Below, piece by piece: positions 1-12,492 of a DNA stretch of 64,000 bases. The position numbers were made by a program, and so were the translations under genes. Source of the stretch: Tribonema minus (lineage: Eukaryota; Sar; Xanthophyceae; Tribonematales; Tribonemataceae); contig JAFCMP010000121.1 of the NCBI GenBank assembly GCA_017506865.1, positions 165,379 through 229,378 of the forward strand, in the 5' to 3' direction. Each line of letters starts with the position of its first letter. The stretch's first letter is position 1. A model generated the notes under the pieces. That model ran no database searches and had not been told where the DNA came from. It saw only the letters and a list, made by a program, of their open reading frames with translations.

Positions 1-538
1 AGCGCGCCGACAGATGCGGAAGCATTCCCCTATCAAACATGGCAGCCGGGCCGGCAATTGTCCAGTACAAGCATTTTGTGAGACCGATACCGACGCTGCG
101 CTCGCTGCCCTGCCGGCCAGCAGCAAGCCGCACAACAGGAAACAGGCCATGCATGCACAGACCTGGCTGCTGCAGCAGTCGAATCTGTTGTACCGCGCAG
201 CCGAGCTTGCTTGCCACCCCCTTGTCCCACCTTTGCCCCCTCTTCCCTGTAGCGGTACGCACGTCAACACCGCCCGCAGGCCTCAACAGCGGACTCCGGT
301 GACCGCCGCGGCTGTGATGTGCGCGGACATAATGCAGCCATTCTCCCACCCCCATCGCCACCGCTTCGACCGCCTGCCTCCCCCTTCCGCCCCCCCGGCA
401 CGGCTCTAGGCCAAGGCTCACAAAACCTGACAGGAGGACACTGGTGGGAAGCGCGGCGGCAGCAGCTGACGCGGTCCCATTGCCGTCACGCCGCCCGTCG
501 CCCTCCCTGTCCCCCTCCGTTGCAGTTGCTCCGCATGC
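1..538. other. Left edge, no gene recognised
   Basis: This stretch lies downstream of the 3' end of the phytol kinase gene. It is GC-rich and open in several frames, but none of the frames shows a domain, an exon with plausible splice sites, or a coherent composition. It probably holds the 3' untranslated region of that gene and spacer. Confidence 0.5.
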
Positions 539-3263
539 TCACAGGCCCGGGAAGAGGACCCTGGTGAGCACGGCGGCGGCGACGGGCACCGACACGTTGT
601 CGTCGACGCCGTCCATGGCCACCGCCTCCACGACGGCGCACACCGCGCTGATGCCCAGGACGCGCAGCGCCGCAGCCTGCGCGGAGACGGCGATGCAGCC
701 GAGCGCGTGCAGCCAGCCCACGAGCGCGAGCGAGACGACAAAGCCGCCGGCGACAAAGGCCAGCGACCCGACGTAGCTCTGCGGGGGAGGTTGCGGGGGA
801 GGGGGGTGGGGTAGGGGGTGAGAGGCGCAAGATACAGAGGGCTGCTGACGGTGCAGTGCGCGGCGTTAGTGGCGGCCCAGCAGCAGCGTGGCCGGATGCG
901 TGGACGGTGAAGGCGACTTGTTGACATGCTGCAGGCATCAAATTCACAGGACACGTGCGCCGCTGCCATGGCGGCATGGTGGTCACTGGCAATGTGCCAG
1001 GCGACTGCGCCTGGAGCTCGCAGAGTCGCAGTCGCAGAGGGCATGCTGACCGGCGCCGTGTGGCGGACAACTGGTGCTGAGCAGAGCCTTAAGGCTTATG
1101 GTGACAATCAATCGCGGGTGGTGCAACACATGCGGCTTCGAAGCCGGCCTAGCAGACATTCCAAGGTCACGGCTCTGGCCGAGCACGAAGCGCGTGCTGA
1201 CGCTGCAGCGCAGTAGAGGTGGCCGCCATCAAAATGCCTCCACCACCGGCCCTGCGCGGCAGCCGGACGAAACCGTCAAATCATCGGACACGTCCGAAGT
1301 GCGTGCTGCCACGCAACGCCAGCAAGCGCGGTCACTAGAGCGCTCATGCACGCCGAGGGCCGCCCGTCGCACACCTGCTGCTGTCTTTGAACATTGCCTG
1401 AAGTTGTGTCCTGTTCTTCATCGTGATCACTCTGATCTAGTCAGCGGCAACCACGGTCATTGGTGAAAGGCACGTGCGGCTAACCACTCCTTGTCACCTA
1501 GCGCTCTACGATCTTTTGATTCGTCTCCATGCTTGCAGCCGCATCGCCGCGCCGCGCCGCGCGTGCGCACCTTGTGCTCCGAGAACCACCACTTCTTGCC
1601 CTTGACGTGGCGCCCCACGAGGTCCGCGAGCCCGTCCCCCGCAGCCATCTGGCACACCGCCATCACCCCCACCAGGCTCGCGCGCCACTCCAGTATCGTC
1701 GCGACCGCCAGCACGAGGACGTACAGCAGCGGGCCGCCGACCGCCTCGCTCGCCGAGCCGCTGCGGCTCACGACCTGCACGAGGGGGTTCTGCTTGCGGA
1801 AGCCGCCGCCGCTGCCGCTCTTCGCCGCCGCGAAGCCGGCGAGCGTGAGGCGCGTTGCCTGCAGCAGCGGCACTGCCGCCGCCATGTACCTGCTCGCGCA
1901 TGCGTTACAGCGCGGGGCGGGGGGGGGGGGGGGCGCTTGAGCGGGTGGCGATGACGGCGAAGCGGCGGTGAAGGGAGGGGAGGGGGGGGTGCTGCCGTGT
2001 GTCTAGTAGGCGGTTGGTTACGCGAGGCGAAACACTGGTGTGAACCCGTATCGAAACACAGTGTGCCGTGATGCGGCATGACACAAAGTCAGCATTAGCA
2101 CGTGGTTATGGCTTACAGGAGTTTTTGCCACTGTGATCATCACTGTGCATAGCTGAGCGTCATTGTGAACTCGCTGAGTGTACATCAGTAACAGCGTTCA
2201 TGAAATATGGATTATAAGAACACATTCCCGCTCCCACGTGCCAATGTCAGTGAAGAAGTTGGGTTTCAATCCTGTAGCAGCAGTGACTTGCAGTGGGGAA
2301 CAGCAACATTGACGCTGCAGCTGCGTTGATGGCACCGGCAGAGTACAGGGTAGTCAATGCCCTAAAGCAAGTCATCAGATTCTGACGCCCCCATACAAAC
2401 TCATCTCAACCAGCACCAAACACATCTGTGCTGCTTGGCTTGGAGGCATGAATGCATACAAAAGAGTTGTCATGCGCCCACGTGTCTGCAGATCTTAAGG
2501 CCGCACTCGACAAAACCGACAACGACAGTATCTGCACCTAGATGCTTGATGAGCACCAGCAGCAACATGACACGACCTGCTGACGAAGCTGCTCTTCTGC
2601 ACATGCAGGCACAAGACACACACCTGCCGGCGGGCGAGAAGAAGGGCCAGAAGAGCAGGAACAGGGGCCCACTGCTGCAGTGCACCACCTTGCGAGACAC
2701 CGTCGAGGGCAGCTTGCCCTGCTGCACCAGCACCGACCAGAGCTGAACCCACACCGTGCTAAGCACTATGCACGCAACCGCCATCCCCACATCCCAGCTG
2801 ACCGGCGACACGGTCGAGGGTGGAGTGAAGGCCCCGATAAGCCTTGTCGCCGCCTGGTGCACCCCCAGGCCGCCGCTCAGCCCCATGCCCATGCCCAGTC
2901 CCATGCTGGCACTCATGCACCCCCTGCTGTCCGCCAGCGGCGCCTGGAAAGCAGCAGCGGCATCGGCAATCGCAGCATGATCCTTGTCATGTGTTTTGCC
3001 TGTTGTTGGTTGAAAAACAGCGACGAACAGCAAGATTGCACAAGCCAGCAGGGCTGAAGCAGGCGAAAGATGCAAAATGGCTTCATATTAACATTGGAGC
3101 CAGTACGTACCTGCCATAATGGCGAGTGCGTCGGTGGAAAAGCGCGCGCGTTGGACAGGGCTGTGGATGAGCCCCAGGCCAGCTTCCTGCCTCCCAGCAC
3201 CACGGGCAGCACAGGTGGCACGAGGGCGCTCGCAACGGACAGGAAGGAGAGAAACAACAGCAT
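539..3263 (-). CDS. VTE5: Phytol kinase (VTE5-like), plastid
   Basis: It phosphorylates phytol released from chlorophyll, with CTP in known members, feeding tocopherol and phytol recycling in plastid membranes. Four exons join in frame: 3263-3111, 2943-2624, 1889-1571 and 778-539, giving 343 residues (Arabidopsis VTE5 is about 300). Family marks are SRKVVH followed by a hydrophobic WPFFS segment (residues 134-155), GDGLADLVGRHVKGKKW (242-258) and DDNVSVPVAA near the C-terminus (323-332). Several membrane segments are evident. The start at 3263 gives a short signal peptide ending in ASA-LVPP (residues 11-17). This resembles the ASAFAP cleavage motif of complex red-lineage plastids, though Leu replaces the usual Phe. 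An upstream in-frame extension is possible. The poly-G run at about 1917-1932 is the C-rich tract before the exon 3 acceptor. It is head to head with EMC4. Dolichol kinase is a more distant alternative. Confidence 0.88.
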
Positions 3264-3470
3264 GCTGCCGCCCTCACTCCTGGCGCATGCCGTTGGCTGC
3301 TTCTCCCTCGCGGATCTGCACGTGTGAAAAAATTCATGATGTTGAAGTCCAGCCATCAACCCTAATCTTAATCCAGACCTACTTGCGCGAAGTGTTCAAC
3401 GTAGAGGAAGTGGCGAGAGCTCGTTGAGAGGTGGTGGTGCTGGTGCCTGTGCTGTTCAGTGCAACGCAAA
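3264..3470. promoter_or_regulatory. Shared divergent promoter region, VTE5/EMC4
   Basis: Only 207 bases separate the two start codons, which point away from each other, so the promoters and 5' untranslated regions of both genes must lie in or overlap this interval. No clear TATA box or other named element was seen. Co-regulation is inference. Confidence 0.45.
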
Positions 3471-5567
3471 ATGGCGGCGGACGGAAGACGGTGGCAGTTT
3501 GACCTACGATCAACCCCACCAGGAGGCATCCCTAAACCTCCGGGTTTCACAATGGGGGCCTCGGCCAGCAGGGTGAGCCTCGACCTCCTGGCGGGCGCCA
3601 CCAACTCTACTGCCTGCAACGCTATTGCCTGCTAATTTGATGTCTGCATTCGCAAGAAACTTGTCATTTCGAAACTGCACGAATCTGAAAATCGTCCATT
3701 GCGCTTTGCGAATTACCTCAGGAGCTGGAAACTCGGAGTTCAGCGGCGCAGCTGGCGATGAAAAACCAACGGGCTATGCAGGTGGCACGGATGCCAGGAC
3801 AGTCGCTCTTCATGAATGGGTTCATGATGTATATGGCGGGGTCCAGTATCAACATCTTCAGGTGAGGGGACAGAAGGTGATGGCTGATATTGATTTTCCA
3901 GTTTCTGCAGCTAAACAAAGTGCTTGCGGCGGAAGCGCCACTACAAGTTTGCACTCCACGCTTGCTCGCAAGCGTTCCCAGATGCGATGTGGGTTGGCCA
4001 GTCGTATATACCAGATGTCAGTGTCTTGAGGCCACATCATGGCACACAGCATGGAGTCCATCTGGTGGACAGTTCACCAATAGACTACAGCATCATGGCT
4101 TGGTTGTAAAACTCGCGTCATCATCAAGTGCACACATCGACGGACAGTGCGCAGGCGCAGTCGGGCATCGCTCGCCTCATCACAACTGTTACTGCTGCGC
4201 CGCCCCAGCGGCTGGCGAACTGCTGATGGTGCGCGCTCCCCACCGCCAACGATACGCCTGACCATTCGACAACACCGTGGTCGCTTCCCGCCCGCCCCGC
4301 AGCATCATGATCACGGGGATGGTGCTGTCATCCGCGGCGACTGGGCTTATGAACGTGAACAAAGGTGCGAGCCACAGCACAGCAACCGCAGAGCCGTTGC
4401 TGCTGTACAGTGGTGGTCACGCTTAATTTATGCGCTGGCTGTTTATCCGCCTACAATGGATTGACACCGCTTGTCAGGGCCAGGTACTGTTGGTGCAACC
4501 AGCTCAAGTCACTGACAGCGGAGTGCGACACTGGCACGCGTAATCGGTTTCATGTGGAACGAAAACTGCACACACGCACAGCTTGGCGTGCAATTTTCTG
4601 CTCACGTGTTGCACATGCTACCGCACACGCGCTTCAATCGCTACCCGGTCGCTACAAGGGGCCCAACGACGCTCCAACTTCCATTTCGTCTCACCACGAC
4701 GGCTCGACTTTGATGCCACACACAAGTGGACCAACAGCGCGCCAGGGCCGCCAACATGGGCGTCCAAGTGCGCTCGATCATAGTTCACATGCGCAGATGA
4801 CCGTCGCTTCACTGGGTGCGCAATTTCTGCTCCGTGTCTGCACGCAAATGTCGTGCGCTTGCTGACTCTGCCTGTGCTGGTGCCTGTGCTCCGTGCTTCC
4901 GCCGCTGCACTGCTGCTGCTGCTGCTGCAACTGCCGCCGTTCCGTCGCCGCGCCGCTACAACAGCTTTTGCGAGCCTTGACGACGGCAAGGTGAGTCAAG
5001 GCCTGGGCCGGTGTCGCTGATTGCGGTTGAATGTAGGTCCACGTGGGCCGCGCGTCTTCCGTGCGCTTAACGAAATAGCGACTTGATGCCATGACAGTGA
5101 GTTCGATTGCGACTGAGATGGTCTATCGGTGGTGCGGGGGGGCGCTTCAGCATACACTGAGTTATGTGTGTACGCCGCATCTATGCAGCATCATCACCCC
5201 CGTCGTCTACACGCAGCGCCGCGGCCGCGCCGTTGCGGTCACGCAGTCGCACCGCACGCCTGCGCAGTGCTGCCCATCGCACTCGACGCTGCGGCGATGC
5301 AGTGCGCGCTCGCATACCCGCCCACGAGTCCGCAGCCCCTGACTCATTCTCGCGCCGCCGCTGCCGCCGCCGCCGCTTACCGCTGCTGCGCAGGTGAAGC
5401 TCATGACGCCCAAGGCCATCTACTTTGCGCTCAACGTGGCGGGGCTCGCGCTGGCGCTGTACAAGCTCACGTCGCTGGGCCTGCTGCCCGTGACGAGCGC
5501 GGACTGGACGTCGCGCCTGCCGCTCAAGGCGCTCGCGGAGCACTCCGGCGCGCCGCTGGCGCTGTGA
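3471..5567 (+). CDS. EMC4: ER membrane protein complex subunit 4 (EMC4)
   Basis: EMC4 is a small subunit of the ER insertase that places tail-anchored and multi-pass proteins in the membrane. Five exons splice in frame: 3471-3572, 3722-3861, 4303-4364, 4965-4990 and 5394-5567, giving 167 residues (human EMC4 is 183). The match rests on FMMYMAGSSINIF (residues about 67-79), which corresponds to the MYMAGNTISIF region of animal EMC4. It also rests on LALALYKLTSLGLLP near residues 126-140, which corresponds to LALAVYKCQSMGLLP, followed by a conserved SADW. Two membrane segments are evident. Exon 4 is only 26 nt, and its phases fit on both sides (phase 1 in, phase 0 out). The start is the first ATG, in a good context after CAAA. 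It is divergent from phytol kinase. Confidence 0.88.
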
Positions 5568-8500
5568 CCGCGCGCACGCACGCGCACGCACGCACGCATG
5601 CGCACGCAATGTAAATCCTCTGTACATACACCACGCAATCGATGCCGTGGCGTCGTCGTGCTGCGCAGCCTCCCTTGCCACGTGCTCTCTCCGCATGCAC
5701 GCTGCGTAACGCGTATGTACACGCAGTGATGACTAGGGGAGTGTATTGCCAGGAAGTACGGCCATTCGCCGTTGCGCACTTTGAGGGCAGGCAGCAGCAG
5801 CGGCGGCGGCAGCAACGCGAGCGGAAAGCTTCTCAATGAGCTGAGGAGGGCCCACAGTCGAAGCACTCGCCGGGGCAGGCAGTCGTGCCGTGGCGGCCTG
5901 GAGCGCCTGTGCGGCTTTAATGAGAGGATCATGCACATGTTCACCACTCGAATGCACCAGATGACCTCTGCAATTGCGCCGGGACCAGTCAACGCGCAAG
6001 CAACAAGCATGCCATTCCATTTGCGAGGCGTGCAGTTGACCTCTGGTGAACATGATTCATGTTGTGCTGCAGTGGTGTTGGACCTCGACGCCAGGGCTTC
6101 GGCCTTGCTCAGTCAGAGCCTAGATCCGCTTGCAAATGGCATGATGTAAGGAGCCTGAACTGGTGATGCTCAATGCCGTGTACACGTCGTGGACTGCGAG
6201 ACAGCATTTTTCGAATGCTGATTGGAGATGACTTGCAGTGCTGCAGCTTGGGCCCATTCGTTGGATGTGAGGGGCCTGAGTTGGTGATGCTCAGCACGTA
6301 GGACACGTCCTATCGCCGTTGATCCGACCACACAAACCTTGCCATGCTCATGATTTCAACAGTGCTAGTCGGACGTGATGTGATCACAATACTACTGGAT
6401 GCCTCGCACATGTCGAAAGGCACAAAGCATCGCAATGGCAGGCCTCTAGCTGACTGGTCGCGTGCCGACCTTATTGAGATAGTGGGCTTGCCCAACTGAG
6501 CCAAGACCTGGAGGCAGTGCACAGCGGTGTGCCCACGCAGAGTGTGTGGGGCCGGAACCATGGAGTGTGTGATGTCAGAGAAAAAGGCATGTGTGGGAAA
6601 CTTGATGGAGACATCACATACCTGTTGCATCCACATGCAATGGCCGCACACGTTCACGGTGGAATGGCGCAGCGAGTGCAAGCGCCACCGGGTGCCACAT
6701 GGTGCAAGGACGCCACAACGTTAATCTGCAGGGCGCTCTCTCACCTGTGCCAGCTGTTGCAGGGTGCGCTTGTTTCATAGATGCATGTACTGCACATGCA
6801 AGCGCGCATGTGCATTCTCATGCCGTGCTTGCTTTCAGGAGCTGGTCACGAGGACTCAAACGCACACACATGCCCGCACTGTCAATAGCAGCACAGGCAC
6901 AAGCTGCGGCGACGTGCGCAGCGTCGCGCACCCGCGACGCGGCTGTCACTGCAAATTATGCACACCATGGCGACATGCGGACGCAAAGTAGCATGCAATG
7001 TGCAGTGCACTGTTGGGCAAAGAGAGAGGCAGGGCAGGCAGCACACAAGTCATGCCACTGATGTTGCTCAATGTCAATGTGTCATTGACTCTGCGTAGCT
7101 GCCGAACCGGCATTGTGTGTGTTTTGTGCCTCAAAGCGGTGCTAGAGCACATCATTTTCTAAATGGTTTGGTTGCTGCCAGCCAGCTTCCCACGGAACAA
7201 CGGGACAGGACATATACAATGTTGGCTGGACTGCTCTCAAAAGGAAATGCATCGCCTCAAGCCCTCCCACCGTAGGGGCCATCAACGAACGCAAGTGCAC
7301 AAGTACAAGTACAAGTGACGAAGGCTCCTTCCTGCCTTTGGATGGCTGCAAGGGCGCTGCCCTCGTGTACGCGGCAGTTGGGAGTTGCAGCAAAACCTTG
7401 GCCCTTACGGGCTGTCAGTGCTGCTGTACAATAGGGAACCTAGGGGTGCCGTCTAGGATTACAACACAAGCGTCTACTGGCAGAGCCGTCTCACTCATTC
7501 TCTCATTACCATGCTGAAGCGGCTACGACGATTCGTCTGTCAACCGCATCGTGGCTGCCAGCCATTGCTCGGTTGCGGGATTGACGTAGCTTGGGCGATG
7601 AGAGTCTTCTTCGCAGATGCTGGACCAGGTGGGCGCGCCGGCAAGACGCCGGGCTCGCGCTGGTGCTGGCTTCGCTGCTACTGGTGATGCAGTTGCTGCT
7701 GGTCTCGCTCTGCAGGTCAAAATCCAGGGGAGCGCCCCTGTAAACCACGAAGCTATCTGTTCTCAGGAGAGCAGGGCGCTGTGAAGGACCTTGGCGGTGC
7801 CGCCTGATGGGCTCGAGCAGGGATGGGAAGCCCAGCATTGTGGATGCCTAGTACTTGGTCGCCTTAAGTGCTGTCTGCGTTGGTGGTGCTGGTGTGTGAT
7901 GTGTCGCCCTGCCGAGATCTGTGATGCTGCGGTAACATTTTGCCTGCCGCGCCAGCGCACGGCCGTCCCACGCCGTCCCGCCACTTGCCTGGGGGACACA
8001 GTCCTCTAGCCGCGAAGGTGTGCTAGGTCCGTCTTCTTTGGGTGTTGCAACGTCGAGTAACGTCTTTTTTCCAAGAACCGTTCAAACCTTTCAGCGTCGC
8101 TAGACCATGTCGTTGCACCGTGGTGGTGTGTTGGCTCTTCCTTCAACTGCGTTTGAACCAAAAGCATGCAAAAAAATGAGCTCCTACGCCAATCTGGTGT
8201 CCGACCCGATGCGGAACCGACGAGCGCCTCGAGGGGAAGCCGTGTTGGAGTCGCATGGAGTCGCAGTCGCATCGCGCATGCCATCGCGTGAGTCGCGCGG
8301 CCTGTTGCGCATGCGTGTGGGTTGTTTGTGAGCTCCAACCGGCCGCTAACTGTCTCAACGTCAGATTCTGTCAGCACCGAGCACTCGCCGATATGCTCGA
8401 GGCAACAATTTCGTGTTCGCTCGAGGGCAACAATTCCGTTGATCACGCGCAGCAAGGGCGATTTGCACGACCATCTCTGTACGGCGCTGGGATGCACAGT

Positions 8501-9715
8501 GCAGCGAGGACCGCTACATGAATACAGTGACAAGCACTGAAGCCCAAAACCAGACACCAAGCATCAGATTGGTCCACGGAGCATCACAGTCACAGCGTAC
8601 TTATGATCTTGTATTTATAGCAGCCCCAAGGTGGGCTTGATGCGTTGGATAAGAATGCAAAAAACTAAAATCGGACGGGCCCTTAGAGCCCTGCGTTGCA
8701 GGCTTGTACTAGACTCATGGGGGGCAGACACAGCGGCACCCAGTCTGAGCCACACCTATCGTAGCCGATGTCTCCATCTCTTGAGCGAAAACGCCGGAGG
8801 ACCGCGGTTATGCCTCTAGTATACATTTGGGCCAGAGGCGCCCGGTCCTCGATTCCTTGCCTAAGCACGCCGCTGACGTGCCTGGCCGAGGTTCTCTTTC
8901 TTGCGTGTTCAAGCAAACGATCTACAGTGTCACAGCGTACTGCGATGCTGTGAAGCAGTTGTTGATGTGTCATAGGTTAAACCATTCAGGATTTTTGTCA
9001 GCAGCAGTTGAGATGTCACAGATGTGACTACATCTACTTTGTGCCATTCACACACGGAAACACGAGCAAACAATGAGTCAAACCCCGGCATGGGTCACTG
9101 GCGATGAGAACTCATACTTGCGCATTGCTGGTGTGGGCGCCCCAGGTGACCAACCCTCTGGCATCGCCAGATCGCCACTGGGACGCTTGCAGTGGCCAAT
9201 CCCACTGCCACAACCGCTACATGCTCGACTGCTTTCCAGCTTGAATCACGCCGCGCGCATGTGGCATAAAAACAAGTCCACAGCGCCGCTGCAGCGCGGC
9301 CATCGCACGGGCATTATGTGCTGCGGCGGGCCGCCGTGATTACTGCCCAAAAAAATGCACCTACACCCAGGCAGGGTGAGCTTCGCTGCCCCCCCCCCCC
9401 CCCCCCCCCCCCCCTCGATCCAACTTGAGTTGAACCTGGCCCCTGCCCACTCGCTATCCGTACCTGCACTCTGCCCGCTCGCGCGCGCACACACACACCC
9501 TCCGCATTCGACGCCCCGCAGCCGCCGACTACAAAAGAGAAAAAAAAACTACCAGCCGACCTTATCGAAGACTACGCTACGCGCGACGCGGACTGCTGGC
9601 AGCTGAGCACTGACTATCAGGTATTAGCGCGTCCACCAACGCGACCGCCCCTCCCCCCCCCCCCCCCCCCCCCCCCACCCGAGGGGCGCGCATACGTACA
9701 GCCGCCACGCGCAGC
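5568..9715. other. 4.1-kb stretch without a recognisable gene
   Basis: No open frame here has a domain, convincing splice sites or a coherent protein-like composition. The longest, a 184-codon minus-strand frame at 8006-8560, is discussed among the rejected items. Homopolymer C runs occur at about 9391-9414 and 9651-9676. A G/C-alternating stretch lies at 5570-5605 just past EMC4. It may hold untranslated regions, decayed repeats or a poorly conserved gene. Confidence 0.5.
6141..6310. repeat. Degenerate direct repeat
   Basis: A segment of about 48 bases beginning at 6141 recurs at about 6262 with roughly a quarter of positions changed. Both contain GCCTGA followed by TTGGTGATGCTCA or a close variant and end in GACACGTC or ACACGTCG. 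Its origin is unknown. Confidence 0.45.
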
Positions 9716-11987
9716 TCAGCAGGTGTTGACCTTCCTGCGCGCGGTGCGCACCATCTCGCGCTCCGCCTGCGTGAGCCCCCACACCGGCTCCGCGTTGATC
9801 TCCAGGCGGTTGAGCAGCTGCCGCAGCGGGAGCGCGTGCGCGTTGTCGGCGGCGCGCGATGGCGGCGGCGGAGCGACCGTGCACGCGGGGGGCAGGCAGG
9901 TATGGGCGTCAGCGACTGACAAGGATACAGCGAGTCATCGCGCTTCTCAAGTAGGTGATCTGATGGCTACAGAGCGAGTCATGGTGAGGCACGGCGGCGC
10001 GACAGCGACCGTGCATGCGATGCAGGCAAACGTGATTCAAGTTCTGCCTGCGCGCCAACTGCGCGCGTGGCCTTCGCCGACCCCCGCTCCGGTGCTGCTC
10101 AGTAAAAGCATTGACCGTGCGGCGCAACACTGCTCATTTTTGTCAAACTGCTCGCTGTCCGACTTGCGGCCCACAAGGCTAGCATTATGTGTGCACGCGA
10201 AGCCCCACTGCAGCATCAAGGCGCGCATCCCGCGTCGCGACGCACTGGCCAAGCTCCGCCACGCGGTCCATGGCGCAGCGGCGCTGCTAGGCAGCAGCAG
10301 CGTGCCGCGCCGCATGCGTGGCGGGCGCGTGTACAGGGCATGACAGTTGAGCGCTGCTGCACCAGACTCCGGCGCCCTCGCGCGCGCGCGCAGCCGCCTG
10401 TAACGGGGCTGGACGGCAACACTCTCGCAGCGCAGCACTGTGCGTGCGTTCTCGTACCGCGCATCGCGTCGACCAGGGCGCGCGCGCGGCGCACGCACCT
10501 CGATCATCGCCGGCGACGACAGCGTCTTCTTGAGCGTGGACTTGATCTCAATGGTGTGCGCGTTGAGCGTGCCGCAGCGCGCGAGCTCCGCCTCGAGGCT
10601 GCCGACGTCCGTCATGATGGCGCTGAGGCGCGCAATGTCCTCCAGCGCCGCGACCGCCTCGGGCCGGTGGTGCAGGCTGCCGGGCGCCTTGGCGCGCGCG
10701 CCGCCTGTGGGGGAGCAGGTGAAAAAGCGAGTTGAAGTACTCTATTGAGGAGGTGTGCGTGGAGCGACAGCGTAGGACTCTGTAGAAAGTGAGACAGCAA
10801 CGTCGTTGACGCCAACAGCAGAGTATGGAGCAACATTGTAGAACCTTGTTGAAAGGGATGAAGCAACAGTGTAAGAACCAGCAACAGAGGCATTTCGTGC
10901 GTTTCTGTGCTCATCATGTCACAGACTCCTGACACGGTGTGCGCGGACGCGGCGATGGACGGCAGTAGAATTGAGGGCTGTAGAGCGGAGCGCCGGTGGC
11001 TGCAGCTGGCACGCAGCGTTTCAGTGACAGCTGCTGCCACCGCTGCAGTACAGACCTGGCAGAAATTATGTCTGTAGAGGGTCGGCGTGCAACGGCGGCG
11101 CACTCGCGTGTGTGCATGGCCCAGTAGCACCCCTGCTGACGGGCGGCGTCAGCAGGGGCGTCACCCGTGGGCATGCCGACACAGCCGTGAGAGCGTGATC
11201 TGACAACTTTGATTGCCAGGCTGCGCCAAAACCAGCTACGCGCAACACACATGCTGGCAGAGCTGACCGCCTCATTACATGTGCTTCCAAATGCTTGCGG
11301 GTGCGATGAGCGCCGATGTTGAAGTTCAAGGCAAGGTCTGCTGCGCATCAAGGCATGATCACGAAGTGTGCGACAGCTGATGGCGCTGCCAGTTGCCAAT
11401 GCTTGCTTTCAGTCATGCACCCGGGAAGCGGTGATGAGCTGAACCTAGCAAGCAAGGAGGGTGATGTGAGCAACCCACCGTGACAGCGAGACCGGTGTGG
11501 TACACTAAATTTTCGCTGTATTTGAAAGAGCAGGGAGAGACATAAACACCGCACACAACAGAATGGTACTATGTCACGTGGGATTTGCTAAAGCATACAT
11601 CTCACACTACAATGTATTCCAGATGACACGCAGGTGATGTAATGGGAGACGAAAACGCAGTTCGGAATTTGCTGTTGTTGGGGACCACGCTCACGAAGTG
11701 GTAACGAATGACAACTTGAAATTTCCGCTATGTTCAGCTGGTGGTGTGACCTCTCTGTTTCAGGAAGCACGCCTCGGGCATTTGCAGCAAACGGAAATAC
11801 CTTGGTGAACATGACACGCACCTGAGCCGTAAAAACCTCCCTGCACGCCCTCTTGCCCCCCAGAGTAAGTCACGTTATCGGATGCTCCCATTCCACCGTG
11901 CATGATGCTCCTTGAACTGACCATCGCAGGCGCGATGGCCGCGCGAGTGGCGCGGCGAGCCAGGGACAAAGTGGTACGGGCGAGCAT
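9716..11987 (-). CDS. Mitochondrial-leader protein, unknown family
   Basis: I do not recognise the family. Exon 1 (11987-11822) encodes a textbook mitochondrial presequence: MLARTTLSLARRATRAAI, rich in Arg, Ala and Ser without acids. It is followed by a Gly-rich stretch (GGMGASDN, GGFYGSG). Exon 2 (10704-10499) continues in frame with a helical segment containing EAVAALEDIARLSAIMTDV. A likely last exon (9915-9716) encodes RLEINAEPVWGLTQAEREMV and ends KVNTC. Exons 1 and 2 join cleanly in phase. The exon 2 donor (phase 0) and exon 3 acceptor (needing phase 1) do not match, so a small exon is missing or one site is wrong. The Gly-rich N-terminus recalls the F1 inhibitor IF1, but the core motif of that family is not visible. 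Confidence 0.55.
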
Positions 11988-12492
11988 GTTTCCGGGTGAG
12001 TTGCGCTGATGTGTGTGGCGGCTACCGCTGACTTCTACTTCAGCACTGTGCCTGAGGTGCGTGTGCTTGCTGCCGCGGCCTTAGCTGGCGCACAGGGTGT
12101 CCGGTGCGAGCGAGGATGCGGTGTTTCTGTACTTGCGTACGTTGAAGTTCACGAGAAACTTCAAAGACGAAGTTCTCTGAGCAAAAGAAAAAAAGTGCAC
12201 CACACACACACACGCACACGCACACGCACACACAAAACGCTTTCCTTTCCTTTGACCTTGTCGCCAGTCAGCAGTTGCTCACGACGAGCAATGACAGTAA
12301 ACTACAGTAGCCACTTGCAAGGGCTCACCTCGGGAACTTCACAATTGAAGTAGACATGAAAAGGAAAGGAGAAGATTTGGGGTGGTAGACATGAAAAGGA
12401 ATGGAGAAGTTGGGGCAGTTCGCAATAGCGTATTATTTGCAGACCCTCCCACATTCACGACCCATATTCCAGACGCTTGATGCCGGCCGCAG
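11988..12492. other. Spacer between two minus-strand genes
   Basis: This 0.5-kb interval holds the 3' flank of the coiled-coil gene and the promoter side of the mitochondrial-leader gene. A CA microsatellite lies at about 12200-12236. No coding segment was seen. Confidence 0.5.
12200..12236. repeat. CA-rich microsatellite
   Basis: A run of CA dinucleotides with occasional CG interruptions lies in the spacer between two minus-strand genes. Confidence 0.8.

Noticed and set aside
418-1070. Overlapping minus-strand frames of 194-208 codons at the left edge
   Set aside because: They are shadows around the last phytol kinase exon; only the frame ending at 539 matches the family.
8006-8560. 184-codon minus-strand frame as a gene
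   Set aside because: It shows no domain, no signal and no coherent repeats; its composition is like other random frames in this region.
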